Shown here: positions 34,032-42,329 of the stretch, in pieces
Position numbering within the stretch: the stretch's first letter is position 1
How the letters are laid out: every line of letters begins with the position of its first letter
Source of the DNA: Mycolicibacterium llatzerense
GTDB lineage: Bacteria; Actinomycetota; Actinomycetes; Mycobacteriales; Mycobacteriaceae
NCBI RefSeq assembly: GCF_000878195.1
Contig: NZ_JXST01000002.1
Coordinates: 62,001-126,000 of the forward strand
Direction: 5' to 3'
Length of the DNA: 64,000 bases
The notes under the pieces: generated by a model
What the model was told of the DNA's origin: nothing
Databases searched by the model: none
Seen by the model: only the letters and a program-made list of their open reading frames with translations
Made by a program: the position numbers and the translations under genes

Positions 34032-34646
34032 CTACTGCTTCGGCTTGCCCTTCACGGTCTTCGGTACGGCGTCACCCTTCGACTGTGCGACTTCGCTTTT
34101 GGCTACGGGTGCGCGACCAGCCGAGGGCTTCTCGCTGTCCGTTTCGGCTCCGTTGCTCTGCTGTTCGGCAACCGCCGTGTCTGAGAACTCTGGTTGTTCG
34201 CGCAGACTCCAGCCAGCCGGGACGGCGTGGGTTTCGTAGTAGTGCTCGAACAGTGCGATGGCGTCGGTGGCTGTGAGCACTTCGGAGGGGCGCACCATGT
34301 AGGTGTTGTCGCCGTTCTGAATTGGCTCGGTTTCGGCTGATTCGCCTGCGCCGCCCGACCGGCCGATCGTGTAAAGCCGATGCACGCTCTTGGAATCAGC
34401 TTCCTTGATCTCAACGGTGAGCCGGTCGGGGGAGACGCCAGTGGCCTGAATCCACTCGGTCGGGTGGACGGTCTCGTCGTATGCCACATCGGCGGGCAAC
34501 GGATAGATCGACATGTGCGTGTACCGGCCGTCGCCCAGACGGTTGATGATCGCGGCGATCTGCCCAGGGATTTCCTCGGGGAACTCGCTCATCCATCCGG
34601 ACGAGCGGTTCGTCGCCATGACGTGGGTGGGCCTATCGAGCCTCAT
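34032..34646 (-). CDS. Probable cognate immunity protein of the CpnT-like toxin
   Basis: A 204-residue soluble protein with an acidic core, followed by a low-complexity, basic tail of Ala/Ser/Lys. Its ATG overlaps the toxin stop as ATGA, so it is made together with the toxin. That position is the one held by the immunity factor IFT after cpnT in M. tuberculosis. The fold may be Imm1-like (weak). ATG 34619 is an alternative start. Neutralisation of the nuclease domain is inferred. Confidence 0.75.
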   Translation of the reverse strand: MRLDRPTHVMATNRSSGWMSEFPEEIPGQIAAIINRLGDGRYTHMSIYPLPADVAYDETVHPTEWIQATGVSPDRLTVEIKEADSKSVHRLYTIGRSGGAGESAETEPIQNGDNTYMVRPSEVLTATDAIALFEHYYETHAVPAGWSLREQPEFSDTAVAEQQSNGAETDSEKPSAGRAPVAKSEVAQSKGDAVPKTVKGKPKQ

Positions 34647-36283
34647 TCGCCTGGCACCGTTTCCACGCGAACCTTGCTGACCTTCACGGTTTCTACGACC
34701 CCTTGCTCATTGGTAATGGTTACGTACGCCGGATTCGTCGGCGACACCAGTTTGTCGAACTCGCGCTGTCCTGCTGAGAGAGACGCCGAGCCGGACTTCA
34801 CCTCAATAGCCTCGTAGGTGCCATCCGGCAGGCGTCCCAGACCATCGTAAAACCGGCCGCCGGGTGCGCCCCCATCGACGGTGGCCTTCCTTTGCTCATT
34901 GGTGACCCATCGCCCCGGATTGCGGTCTTTGTAGTTCTCTATACCCTCGGCTTCGCGTCCTTTGGCGTAGTTGCCGCCGTTGCGTCCCGTGATGTGCCCG
35001 TATCGGTCCCTACCGTCGCCGCGGTCCACACCTTCGCCCGGGCGCCCGGTGTGCGCGTGCATGATGGTCACCGGATTGAGCGCCGCATCGTGCGACAAGT
35101 CGATTGCTCCGGCGGTGGCGATGGTTCCGCCGGTGGCAATCATTGCCGCGCCGGCCACGTTCACCGGAACTCCGACTATGGCGCCCACGCCGGTGGCGTC
35201 GAGGATGATGCCCGGCACTTCGATGCCGGCTCCGCCGGCGATCAGCGCGGCCCCGCCGATCATCCCCAAGGTGTCGAGCGGGTTGTGGATCGCAGCGTTG
35301 CCGAAACTCGCCGCGGAGTTGACCACGTCAGCGAGCACGTTGTACGCGGCGTCGCCGAACTGTTGGAGTTCCATCTTGGCCCACTCGGCCATCGTCGACG
35401 CGATCGCTTCGGCAGCCGCGATGAGTGGCGCGAGCAACTTGGCCAGAGCATCAACTTCGGCTTTGAAGTTGTTGACCACGACGCGGATGTCGTCGGCGAT
35501 CTTCTTGATCTCGTCCTCGTCCTCGCCGGTGAGGAGGTCCCAGACTTCACGGATCCCGGTCATTGGGTTCACGATTCGCGACAGCAGGTCCAGGATCGCA
35601 GCGTGAGTGGCGTCGATGTGTCCGGCGTACGAGTTGAGGTTCGAGGCGACCTGGACGCACTGGCCGAAAAGCGCCGTTGCGTTGGTATTGCCGGCGACCA
35701 CGGCTTGCGCTACCTGCGGGCCCTCCGGAATCTGTTGCGCCGTAACCACGCCCAGCGCACCCAGCAGTGGAGCCTCGGCGCCGAGAAAGGCCGACCCCGC
35801 CGCCGTCCATGCCCCGGCCGCGGCACGCAGCTTGCTCGGGCTTCCGTCGGGCCAGATCATGCCCAGAAAGGGCTCGACGAGGGACCAACCAGGCGGCGCC
35901 CCTTCGTTACTGCCCTGAGCCGACGGCGGCACCTGTGCACTCACGAACGCGGTCGGTGCGGCGGCGGGCAGCGGTGCTCCGCCCGTGCCGTGAGTGTTCG
36001 ACGCGACCTCGGCCCGTGAATAGCTGGTCGCGCTGGCCCGGATACCGTCGCCGATGCGGGCCATGCCATTTCGCAGATCGACCATCGATTCGAGCATCGC
36101 CTTGGCCGACTTGTCATATGCCTGGCCATGGACGATGCCGGCGGGGTCATCGCCCGACATGCCACCGCTGCCCGACAGCGCAGAATGCAGGGTGTCGATG
36201 GCCTTTCCGAGCGCTTCGGCCTGAGTGTCCACGGACTGCCCGGCGCCGTCGAGCGCGCGCGGATCAACAACGATCGGTGCCAT
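34643..36283 (-). CDS. CpnT-like type VII secretion toxin with C-terminal PD-(D/E)XK nuclease
   Basis: A 546-residue protein. Residues 1–~290 follow CpnT of M. tuberculosis closely, as recalled: DPRALDGAG, GDDPAGIVHGQAYD, FLGMIWPDG, LDLLSRIVNPMTGIREVW and LLTGEDEDEIKKIADDI. This is the secretion/channel region. After a glycine/alanine-rich hydrophobic part, the C-terminal ~130 residues are not TNT. They contain an EGIENYKDR helix, D480 (RFYDGLG), E494 and K496 (IEVKSG) and Q506, the pattern of a PD-(D/E)XK nuclease toxin. It sits after two Esx genes and overlaps the immunity gene. It is shorter than CpnT (~850 residues) because the proline-rich linker is missing. Confidence 0.85.
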   Translation of the reverse strand: MAPIVVDPRALDGAGQSVDTQAEALGKAIDTLHSALSGSGGMSGDDPAGIVHGQAYDKSAKAMLESMVDLRNGMARIGDGIRASATSYSRAEVASNTHGTGGAPLPAAAPTAFVSAQVPPSAQGSNEGAPPGWSLVEPFLGMIWPDGSPSKLRAAAGAWTAAGSAFLGAEAPLLGALGVVTAQQIPEGPQVAQAVVAGNTNATALFGQCVQVASNLNSYAGHIDATHAAILDLLSRIVNPMTGIREVWDLLTGEDEDEIKKIADDIRVVVNNFKAEVDALAKLLAPLIAAAEAIASTMAEWAKMELQQFGDAAYNVLADVVNSAASFGNAAIHNPLDTLGMIGGAALIAGGAGIEVPGIILDATGVGAIVGVPVNVAGAAMIATGGTIATAGAIDLSHDAALNPVTIMHAHTGRPGEGVDRGDGRDRYGHITGRNGGNYAKGREAEGIENYKDRNPGRWVTNEQRKATVDGGAPGGRFYDGLGRLPDGTYEAIEVKSGSASLSAGQREFDKLVSPTNPAYVTITNEQGVVETVKVSKVRVETVPGE

Positions 36284-36316
36284 AGGGTTTCGTCGCCTAT
36301 CGCACCGTCAGCCGGG

Positions 36317-36610
36317 TCACCGCGACCACATCGTCTGATTGCTCTTGGCGGCGCCCGTGTAATTGCCGTGTGCCTTGTGCGCCGCCCCGCGCAGCTTGAC
36401 CAGGGCCTCGCGCATCTCCTGCGCGCCCTCGGTCCAACGGCGATGTGCGTCAGCCTGCGTCGCCGCCGCCGTGCCTACCCACGTGGCGTGCAGTCCCGAG
36501 ACCTCGGCATGCGCCTCGGTGATCATCGCCTCGATCCTGGCCTCTAACTGGGCCATCTTCTCCACAATGCCCATCAACTTGTCGGTATCAACTCCGAATT
36601 CATCAGACAT
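36317..36610 (-). CDS. EsxE-like WXG100 protein
   Basis: A 97-residue helical-hairpin protein with the W-x-G turn in ATWVGTAAA and the tail AHGNYTGAAKSNQTMWS, which closely resembles the end of M. tuberculosis EsxE. ATG 36610 is used; the earlier frame is antisense-like. It lies 33 bp before the CpnT-like gene and 8 bp after the EsxF-like gene. In M. tuberculosis EsxE and EsxF form a complex needed for CpnT secretion, and the same role is expected here. Confidence 0.88.
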   Translation of the reverse strand: MSDEFGVDTDKLMGIVEKMAQLEARIEAMITEAHAEVSGLHATWVGTAAATQADAHRRWTEGAQEMREALVKLRGAAHKAHGNYTGAAKSNQTMWSR

Positions 36611-36618
36611 CGTGCGCC

Positions 36619-36939
36619 CTACCCGCCGATTCTCATCTGCGTGCTGAGCGCTGCTCCAGAGTGACTGTCTTGGCTCTCGTAGGCGCCGGCAGCAATCCCG
36701 AGCAACGACGCCATCTCGGCAAGACCCGTGTGTACGTCCTTGGCGCCCGCGTGCCACTTCCAGAACGATTCGGCGAACGCGCCGCTGGACAACCCCGTCC
36801 AGCCAGAACCGACGAAGCCGGACACCTCGCTGTCAATCGCCTGCAACTGCGTGGCGAGCTCATCGGCCAGGGAGTCGATCGACCCCGACACCCGCCGCAA
36901 ATCTTCTGGGGAGACCCCCAGAATTCCCCCTCCGGCCAT
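36619..36939 (-). CDS. EsxF-like WXG100 protein
   Basis: A 106-residue WXG100 protein with W-x-G in GSGWTGLSSGAF and a second conserved Trp in FWKWHAGA. The end pattern (AAGAYESQD, then a short glycine tail) matches EsxF. ATG 36939 has TAGGGG six bases upstream. It is the first gene of the esxF–esxE–toxin–immunity operon, as in M. tuberculosis Rv3905c to Rv3902c. It probably dimerises with the EsxE-like protein. Confidence 0.88.
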   Translation of the reverse strand: MAGGGILGVSPEDLRRVSGSIDSLADELATQLQAIDSEVSGFVGSGWTGLSSGAFAESFWKWHAGAKDVHTGLAEMASLLGIAAGAYESQDSHSGAALSTQMRIGG

Positions 36940-37214
36940 GCGATACCCCTAACGCGTACTGGCTGACGGTTGAAGCCTACCCAGGGTGCGAGAGGGACAC
37001 CGACGCGAATTTCGTTGCCGCTCACAGGTTTTAGACAGGTTTCTGCCAGATTGCTGGCAGGAACGGCTTCCGAAGGGTGCCGCCAGTGTGAGCCGGGCAA
37101 CGACCAGCCCCATACACCGACTGGATCTCTCGCCGACGAGAACCCGCTGGTCCCGCCTGCAGCCAAGATTCGCCGTGGCCAGGGATTTCGGCGGCCTCTC
37201 GTAGGGTCGGACCC
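36940..37214. other. Divergent promoter region, no gene
   Basis: 275 bp between the EsxF-like gene and the MscS gene. No binding site recognised. Confidence 0.4.
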
Positions 37215-38171
37215 GTGCATGTCTACCAACTGGCTTTCGAATGGACGGATACGAACCGACGCTGGCTGGTCGAGGTCCCGATCCGCATCGTGTCCTACGG
37301 CGTCATCGCCCTCATCGCCCGGTTGGTGCTGCACCGCCTGATCGACAGCGCCACCACGGGTCGGGCCGGCAAGGCTGAGGCAGTAGACGAGCAGTCGCAG
37401 GCCAACCGCCCGCCGCTGCTGCGCTACCTGCGCGACCGGAGCCAGTCGTCCAACGCACGCAAGGCCGCCGAACGGCGCCGCCAGCGCGCCCAGACCATCG
37501 GGTCGGTGCTCAAGTCGACGGTGTCGATCCTGCTGCTGGTGTGGCTGGTGCTGGCGATTCTGAGCGTGCTGGGGGTGAACATCGCGCCGTTCATCGCCTC
37601 GGCCGGTGTGGTCGGCCTGGCGATCGGCTTCGGCGCGCAGAACCTGGTCCGCGACTTCGTCAGCGGCATCTTCATGCTGCTCGAGGACCAGTACGGCGTC
37701 GGCGACAACGTCGACCTCGGCGACGTGACCGGCGAGGTGCAGAGCGTCGGCCTGCGCATCACCACGGTCCGCGACGGCGACGGCACCCTCTGGTACGTCC
37801 GCAACGGTGAGATCAAGCGCGTCGGCAACATGAGCCAGGACTACGCCGTTGCGCACGTTGAGGTTCCGGTCGCATTGACCGCGGACCTCGACCGGGCCGA
37901 GCTGGTGGCCATCGAAGCTGCGGAGGCCGCCATCCTCGATCCGGCGATCGCCGCCAACGTGCTGGGCGATCCGGAAATGCTTGGTGTGCAGGAACTCTCG
38001 CCTGATCTGCTCATCCTGCGGATGTCGGTGAAAACCCGGCCGAATACGCAAGGCGCAGTGCAACGCCGGCTCCGCCGCGAGGTTCTGCGCGCCTACGACG
38101 AGCACGGCATCGCACTGCCGTATCCGCAGGGGCGGATTCACGCGGTGGTCGGCGGTCGCACAGCGGAGTAG
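37215..38171 (+). CDS. MscS-family mechanosensitive channel
   Basis: A 318-residue inner-membrane protein. One hydrophobic segment lies near residues 20–42 and a pair near 98–150, the last being the pore helix with ASAGVVGLAIGFGAQNLVRDFVSG. The MscS beta domain follows (YGVGDNVDLGDVTGEV). It opens under membrane tension to release solutes. GTG 37215 is the start. The C-terminal alpha/beta domain is complete. Confidence 0.9.
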   Translation: MHVYQLAFEWTDTNRRWLVEVPIRIVSYGVIALIARLVLHRLIDSATTGRAGKAEAVDEQSQANRPPLLRYLRDRSQSSNARKAAERRRQRAQTIGSVLKSTVSILLLVWLVLAILSVLGVNIAPFIASAGVVGLAIGFGAQNLVRDFVSGIFMLLEDQYGVGDNVDLGDVTGEVQSVGLRITTVRDGDGTLWYVRNGEIKRVGNMSQDYAVAHVEVPVALTADLDRAELVAIEAAEAAILDPAIAANVLGDPEMLGVQELSPDLLILRMSVKTRPNTQGAVQRRLRREVLRAYDEHGIALPYPQGRIHAVVGGRTAE

Positions 38172-38179
38172 TGCCTTGG

Positions 38180-38207
38180 GCTCCCCGAACAACATTGGTC
38201 GGGGAGC
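38180..38207. terminator. Bidirectional hairpin terminator between convergent genes
   Basis: A perfect 9-bp stem (GCTCCCCGA with TCGGGGAGC) and a 10-base loop. It lies 8 bp after the MscS stop and 2 bp from the stop of the convergent GreA-like gene. There is no U-tract, as often in mycobacteria. Confidence 0.7.
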
Positions 38208-38209
38208 GG

Positions 38210-38695
38210 TCAGCGTCCCGCCGTCTCCTTCGGGTTCACCCCGTCGACGGCGAGAACCGTGATCGCCATGCTCCGACCGGATTCTGTCACGTATCTGCGT
38301 GTTTCGCCGACGTGAGTGGCGACGAGTGCTTTGCCCAGCGGACACTCCACGGAACAGGTGTCGCCCAGCGGCTTGGCGTCGGCGGGGAGAACGAGCTGGA
38401 AGACGTCGGTGTCGTCGGGGTCTCCGTTGAACGACACGGTGACCCATGCGCCCGGCACGGCTTGGCCCTCGAGGATCAGCTCGTCGCGGGCATCGATTGT
38501 GTTGGTGGATGAGGTTTCTCGCGGGTGCCGGTCTGCGATGACCGCACCGTGTTGTTCAGCGGCATTCGATGACACCGAGTGTGAGGGCGGAACCCTTGAC
38601 GCGGTGTTCGGGTGAATTACAGCGTCCACACCATCACTATCCGTCGATGCGCGGGTCGCGACGCGTGCACGCGAGCTTGTTTGCCGTGATGTCAC
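38210..38695 (-). CDS. GreA/GreB C-terminal-domain protein
   Basis: Up to 161 residues. The C-terminal ~85 residues resemble the GreA/GreB C-terminal (FKBP-like) domain that binds RNA polymerase: GAWVTVSF, then VECPLGKALVATHVGE and MAITVLAVDG. The N-terminal coiled coil with the catalytic acidic tip is absent; instead there is a polar Ser/Thr/Arg-rich stretch that may be partly non-coding, so the true start may lie inside. It could modulate RNA polymerase without stimulating cleavage. Confidence 0.65.
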   Translation of the reverse strand: MTSRQTSSRARVATRASTDSDGVDAVIHPNTASRVPPSHSVSSNAAEQHGAVIADRHPRETSSTNTIDARDELILEGQAVPGAWVTVSFNGDPDDTDVFQLVLPADAKPLGDTCSVECPLGKALVATHVGETRRYVTESGRSMAITVLAVDGVNPKETAGR

Positions 38696-38764
38696 GCGAT
38701 GTACGTCCGGGTGTCAGGCTGGCGCCGCGGGAGTCCGGACCGTCGCATCGGGCACCATAGTGAC

Positions 38765-40429
38765 GTGCCGCTTTCCGAAACGTCGCTGTTCAACGTTGCC
38801 GGTGATCTCGTCTTCGCCCGCGGCGAGGACTACGTCCGCTACGTTCGTGGGCTTCGGATCACCAAATCCAAGGCGTACGCATCGATTCAGGCCAAGCGTG
38901 TCTACCAGGTGGAGCTCGATTGGTCCGGCCCGCTGCCTGACGGAGTCTGCACCTGCCCGCACAACGCCGACGGCAACTTCTGCAAGCACCTGGTCGCGGT
39001 TGGGCTCGCCGCAATCGACAGCGGACGTGTCCCCATCGAAGTTCCCCCCGATGCCTCGGCTGACGGAGCGCTGGAAGCGGTAGTGCAGGCGATGAGTGTC
39101 GATGAACTACGAGACTTGGTCCTGACACTCGCGCAGCAGGACAGCGGGGTACGGCGCCTACTCGATGTTCGCGCTACGGCGGTTTCAGGAGACGAGGCGC
39201 CGGCCCAAGCCGAATTCGAAGCCTACGTGCGAAACATGTTGGAGTTCAGGGGCGAAATCGACTACCGGCGATCGTTCGAGGTCGCGGGGACGGTCAGTGA
39301 CATGCTCGATGAACTTGAGGACCACCTGAACAACGGCGCAGCCGAGGTTGTGCGGCCGGCTCTGTTGCTCGCACTCACCAAATTGCGCAAGCTGCTGCAG
39401 CATGTAGATGATTCCTCGGGTTCGATCGGAGACCAATCCCAGCGGTCTGCCGACCTCTATGCGCGGGCATGCAGGCTCGGCACGCCTGACCCGACGAAAC
39501 TGGCAACGTGGTTGGTGAAATTCCGCGCTGAATCGCCAGGTTGGCCGATTGTCGTGTTGGCGGACTTCGTGGATGCATTCGACGAGAAGGCACTTAAGGC
39601 GTACCGCCGGGCGGTGGTCGCGCTCGACAAGAATCTGGCAGACCAACCAACAGGGCGACACGAAGTCGACGCCATGCTCCTGGAGCTCGCCGATCACGAC
39701 GGCGATGTCGACCTCGCCGTTCAGCTGCTCAGCGAAGGGCCCTATGTCCAGTACGGAGCGATCGTTCACCGGCTGCGCGCAGCTGGTCGTGCCGACGATG
39801 CGGTGGCCTGGATCGACCTCGCTGTTTCCGCTGGCAAGGTTCGGAGCCACGGCGGCGACAACGAGTATTGGTTGAATCCGGACCATGTTGCCGAGACGTA
39901 CAAAGGCTTGGGCCGCACCGATGATGCAATCGGCGTTCTCCGAGCCGACTTCGCCCGGCAGCCGTCGGTGGGCTCCTACCGTGTCCTGCTGGATTTCGCA
40001 GCGGGCGTCGACCGTGTCGATTCCGAACGCAGGTGGGCCTATGACCACGCGCGACACCTGGCCGCGACGGACCGCTTCCTGTTCGGCACAGTCCTCGTGC
40101 AGCTCTGTATGAGTGACGGCGACATCGACGCGGCCTGGGAAGCTGCTGACCGGTACGGTGCCGGCTCAGCGTGGCGGGAATTGGCCGATCGAGGGGCCAA
40201 GGCGCGGCCCATCGCGGCCGCCGACCTGTACCGGCCGGGGCTTGCGAAGGATCTGCGGGAGCCCAACAGCAAGCTGTATCCCGACATTGCCGCGAGGCTG
40301 GCGACGATGGCCAAGCTCTACGAAAAAGGCGGCCGCGGTGCTGAATTCGTGCTTTTCATGGCGGAGATACGTCAGCAGTACGGGAACCGGCCTGCACTGA
40401 TGAGAGCACTGGACGCCAAGCGGCTCTAG
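38765..40429 (+). CDS. SWIM zinc finger protein
   Basis: A 554-residue protein. The SWIM motif CTCPHNADGNFCKH lies near residue 60 and should bind zinc and nucleic acid or protein. The remainder is helical, with TPR-like repeats in the C-terminal half. GTG 38765 fits the conserved start of such proteins; the upstream 22 codons are unlikely to be coding. Some SWIM proteins of this size work beside SWI/SNF ATPases or nucleases, but none is next to it here. Confidence 0.8.
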   Translation: MPLSETSLFNVAGDLVFARGEDYVRYVRGLRITKSKAYASIQAKRVYQVELDWSGPLPDGVCTCPHNADGNFCKHLVAVGLAAIDSGRVPIEVPPDASADGALEAVVQAMSVDELRDLVLTLAQQDSGVRRLLDVRATAVSGDEAPAQAEFEAYVRNMLEFRGEIDYRRSFEVAGTVSDMLDELEDHLNNGAAEVVRPALLLALTKLRKLLQHVDDSSGSIGDQSQRSADLYARACRLGTPDPTKLATWLVKFRAESPGWPIVVLADFVDAFDEKALKAYRRAVVALDKNLADQPTGRHEVDAMLLELADHDGDVDLAVQLLSEGPYVQYGAIVHRLRAAGRADDAVAWIDLAVSAGKVRSHGGDNEYWLNPDHVAETYKGLGRTDDAIGVLRADFARQPSVGSYRVLLDFAAGVDRVDSERRWAYDHARHLAATDRFLFGTVLVQLCMSDGDIDAAWEAADRYGAGSAWRELADRGAKARPIAAADLYRPGLAKDLREPNSKLYPDIAARLATMAKLYEKGGRGAEFVLFMAEIRQQYGNRPALMRALDAKRL

Positions 40430-40457
40430 CGGTGTTCAGTGGTCGCGCCGAGAACGA

Positions 40458-40673
40458 TTACCGACGACTGGCGTGCAGATGCAGAACGATGTCATCCGTT
40501 GGAATGCAGAGGTCAGGCAGTGTCGCGAGCAGTGCGGCGTTGTCCGTCCTGCGGGTTGCAATGCCCAGCTGCCGAAGCGCGACAGCCTCGACCGAAGTGT
40601 TGGAGGCGCGCGCCAGCAGCTCTAAACGCTCCATCAGGTCGTCGGGCACATTCCGGATCTGTAGCGATCGCAT
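40458..40673 (-). CDS. FitA/VapB-type antitoxin, orphan
   Basis: A 71-residue protein with an N-terminal ribbon–helix–helix pattern (LQIRNVPDDLMERLELLA) and a C-terminal tail of the kind that wraps a PIN toxin. A VapC toxin normally follows, but the bases after its stop run straight into the end of the convergent SWIM gene. The toxin is therefore absent. It may be a remnant or may act on a toxin elsewhere. Confidence 0.75.
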   Translation of the reverse strand: MRSLQIRNVPDDLMERLELLARASNTSVEAVALRQLGIATRRTDNAALLATLPDLCIPTDDIVLHLHASRR

Positions 40674-40757
40674 CTATTGATGGTAGGAGCGCGCACGCGG
40701 GACGCAAGCCGTTTGACACCGCCCGATAGCGTCGATCCGGCTCTCCTGCAGCACATG

Positions 40758-40774
40758 CGATTTGGAGCCGTCAA
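40758..40774. repeat. Left arm of a hairpin split by the IS
   Basis: CGATTTGGAGCCGTCAA, the exact reverse complement of 42219–42235. Before the IS inserted, the two arms stood six bases apart. Confidence 0.85.
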
Positions 40775-40781
40775 GGAAACT
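40774..40781. repeat. Target-site duplication, left copy
   Basis: AGGAAACT, repeated directly at 42212–42219. Eight bases is the usual ISL3-family duplication. Confidence 0.9.
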
Positions 40782-42211
40782 GGCTCTGTTGACGTATGTG
40801 TGGGTGATTTTGGGGTTTGAATAGCCGAACGCCGTTCCCGGTCTAGGTTTCTGGCTTGTCGAAGGTCAGTCACCAAAAGAGCGGAGAACGGCGTGCGGGA
40901 TGCCAGCTTATGGCGCGTCTTGTTGTGCGTCCAGAACACGGTTGTCGAGGATGTCGAGTTCGACCAGACGGCACAGGTATTGGTGGCCCATGTCCGCCCG
41001 CAGCGTGCTGCGGCGGGGCGGTGCGGCCTGTGTGGTGCGCGGGCCCGCTGGTATGACCATGGCCGGGGCCGACGACGGTGGCGGACGCTGGATATGGGCA
41101 CCACCGAGGTGTTTCTGGAAGCCGACGCCCCTCGCGTTGACTGTCCCACTCATGGGCCGACGGTGCGCCAAGTTCCCTGGGCCCGCCACGGCGCCGGGCA
41201 CACCCATGCTTTCGATCAGCAGGTGGCCTGGTTGGCGACCTGCTGCTCCAAACGCATGATTACCGAACTGATGCGGATCGCGTGGCGCACAGTCGGATCG
41301 ATCATCGCCCGGGTGTGGGCCGACACTGCCGCCGGAATCGATCCCTTCGCTGGCCTGACCCGGATCGGAATCGATGAGATCTCCTACAAACGCCACCATA
41401 AGTACCTGACCATCGTGGTCGACCACGACACCGGCCGGCTGGTGTGGGCCAGCCCCGGCCGGGACCGAGCCACCGTGCGGGCCTTCTTCGATGCTCTGGA
41501 AGCCTCTGGCGAGGGCCGGTGCGCGCAGATCACCCACGTCTCGGCCGATGGAGCCAACTGGATCGCGGACGTGGTCGTCGAACGCTGCCCCGACGCGGTG
41601 CGCTGCGCCGATCCGTTTCACGTTGTCAGCTGGGCCAACGAGGCCCTCGATGAGGTCCGCCGCGCCGCATGGAACACCGCCCGCAAAGCGGGGCAGACCC
41701 GCAGCCACGGATGGGTCCGCGGCCGCCGTGTCACCGTGGCCACCGGAGACGCATTGGCGTTGCGCCGCAGCCGATATGCCCTCTGGAAGAACCCGGAGAA
41801 CCTCACCGAACGACAACGAGTGAAGCTGGCATGGATCGCCAAAACCGATCCCCGGCTCTACCGCGGCTACCTGCTCAAAGAAGCGCTGCGCACGATCTTC
41901 AAACTGCCCACCGACCAAGCCGCCGACGCCCTCGACAGGTGGATCTCGTGGGCGCGCCGCTGCCGCATCGAATCATTTGTCCTACTGCAACAACGCATCA
42001 CCCGCCATCGCACCCAGATACTGGCCGCCATCGAACACGGTCTGTCCAACGGACTCATCGAATCGGTCAACACCAAAATCCGACTCCTCACCCGCATCGC
42101 CTACGGATTCGCCACACCCGAGCCCCTGATCGCCCTGGCCATGCTCACCCTCGGCGGACACCGCCCAGCCCTACCCGGCCGTCAATGACCCACACATACG
42201 TCAACAGAGCC
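40782..42211 (+). mobile_element. Complete ISL3-family insertion sequence
   Basis: A 1430-bp element with 26-bp terminal inverted repeats (40782–40807 and 42186–42211) that begin GGCTCTGTTGACGTATGTG and differ at one position. One transposase gene fills it. The 8-bp direct repeats on both sides show a simple, undisturbed transposition, so the insertion is probably recent. Confidence 0.93.
40893..42188 (+). CDS. ISL3-family transposase
   Basis: A 431-residue DDE transposase. The N-terminal zinc-binding part has CGLCGAR and, further on, a single Cys in VDCPTHGP. The catalytic core begins at IGIDEISYKR, followed by THVSADGANWI and DPFHVV. The last codons overlap the right terminal repeat. Length is normal for ISL3 (~400–440). 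It appears intact and so is likely active. Confidence 0.93.
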   Translation: MRDASLWRVLLCVQNTVVEDVEFDQTAQVLVAHVRPQRAAAGRCGLCGARARWYDHGRGRRRWRTLDMGTTEVFLEADAPRVDCPTHGPTVRQVPWARHGAGHTHAFDQQVAWLATCCSKRMITELMRIAWRTVGSIIARVWADTAAGIDPFAGLTRIGIDEISYKRHHKYLTIVVDHDTGRLVWASPGRDRATVRAFFDALEASGEGRCAQITHVSADGANWIADVVVERCPDAVRCADPFHVVSWANEALDEVRRAAWNTARKAGQTRSHGWVRGRRVTVATGDALALRRSRYALWKNPENLTERQRVKLAWIAKTDPRLYRGYLLKEALRTIFKLPTDQAADALDRWISWARRCRIESFVLLQQRITRHRTQILAAIEHGLSNGLIESVNTKIRLLTRIAYGFATPEPLIALAMLTLGGHRPALPGRQ

Positions 42212-42219
42212 AGGAAACT
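42212..42219. repeat. Target-site duplication, right copy
   Basis: AGGAAACT, the direct copy of 40774–40781. Confidence 0.9.
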
Positions 42220-42235
42220 TGACGGCTCCAAATCG
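42219..42235. repeat. Right arm of a hairpin split by the IS
   Basis: TTGACGGCTCCAAATCG, exact reverse complement of 40758–40774. Interrupted pairing continues outward: CATG with CATG, and CTCTCCTG at 40741–40748 with CAGGAGAG at 42243–42250. It lies about 95 bp after the OPT stop, so the original hairpin may have been that gene's terminator. Confidence 0.8.
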
Positions 42236-42329
42236 AACATGTCAGGAGAGCTCGCAGAGCCAACGCAGCGAGCGTGCGCAGGGATCGCGAAACCCATCTC
42301 AGCCACGCACTACCCGCACGCTCGAAGCG

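Noticed and set aside
34892..36019. 375-residue plus-strand frame opposite the CpnT-like toxin
   Set aside because: Antisense of a protein with unmistakable CpnT similarity; composition is that of a shadow frame.
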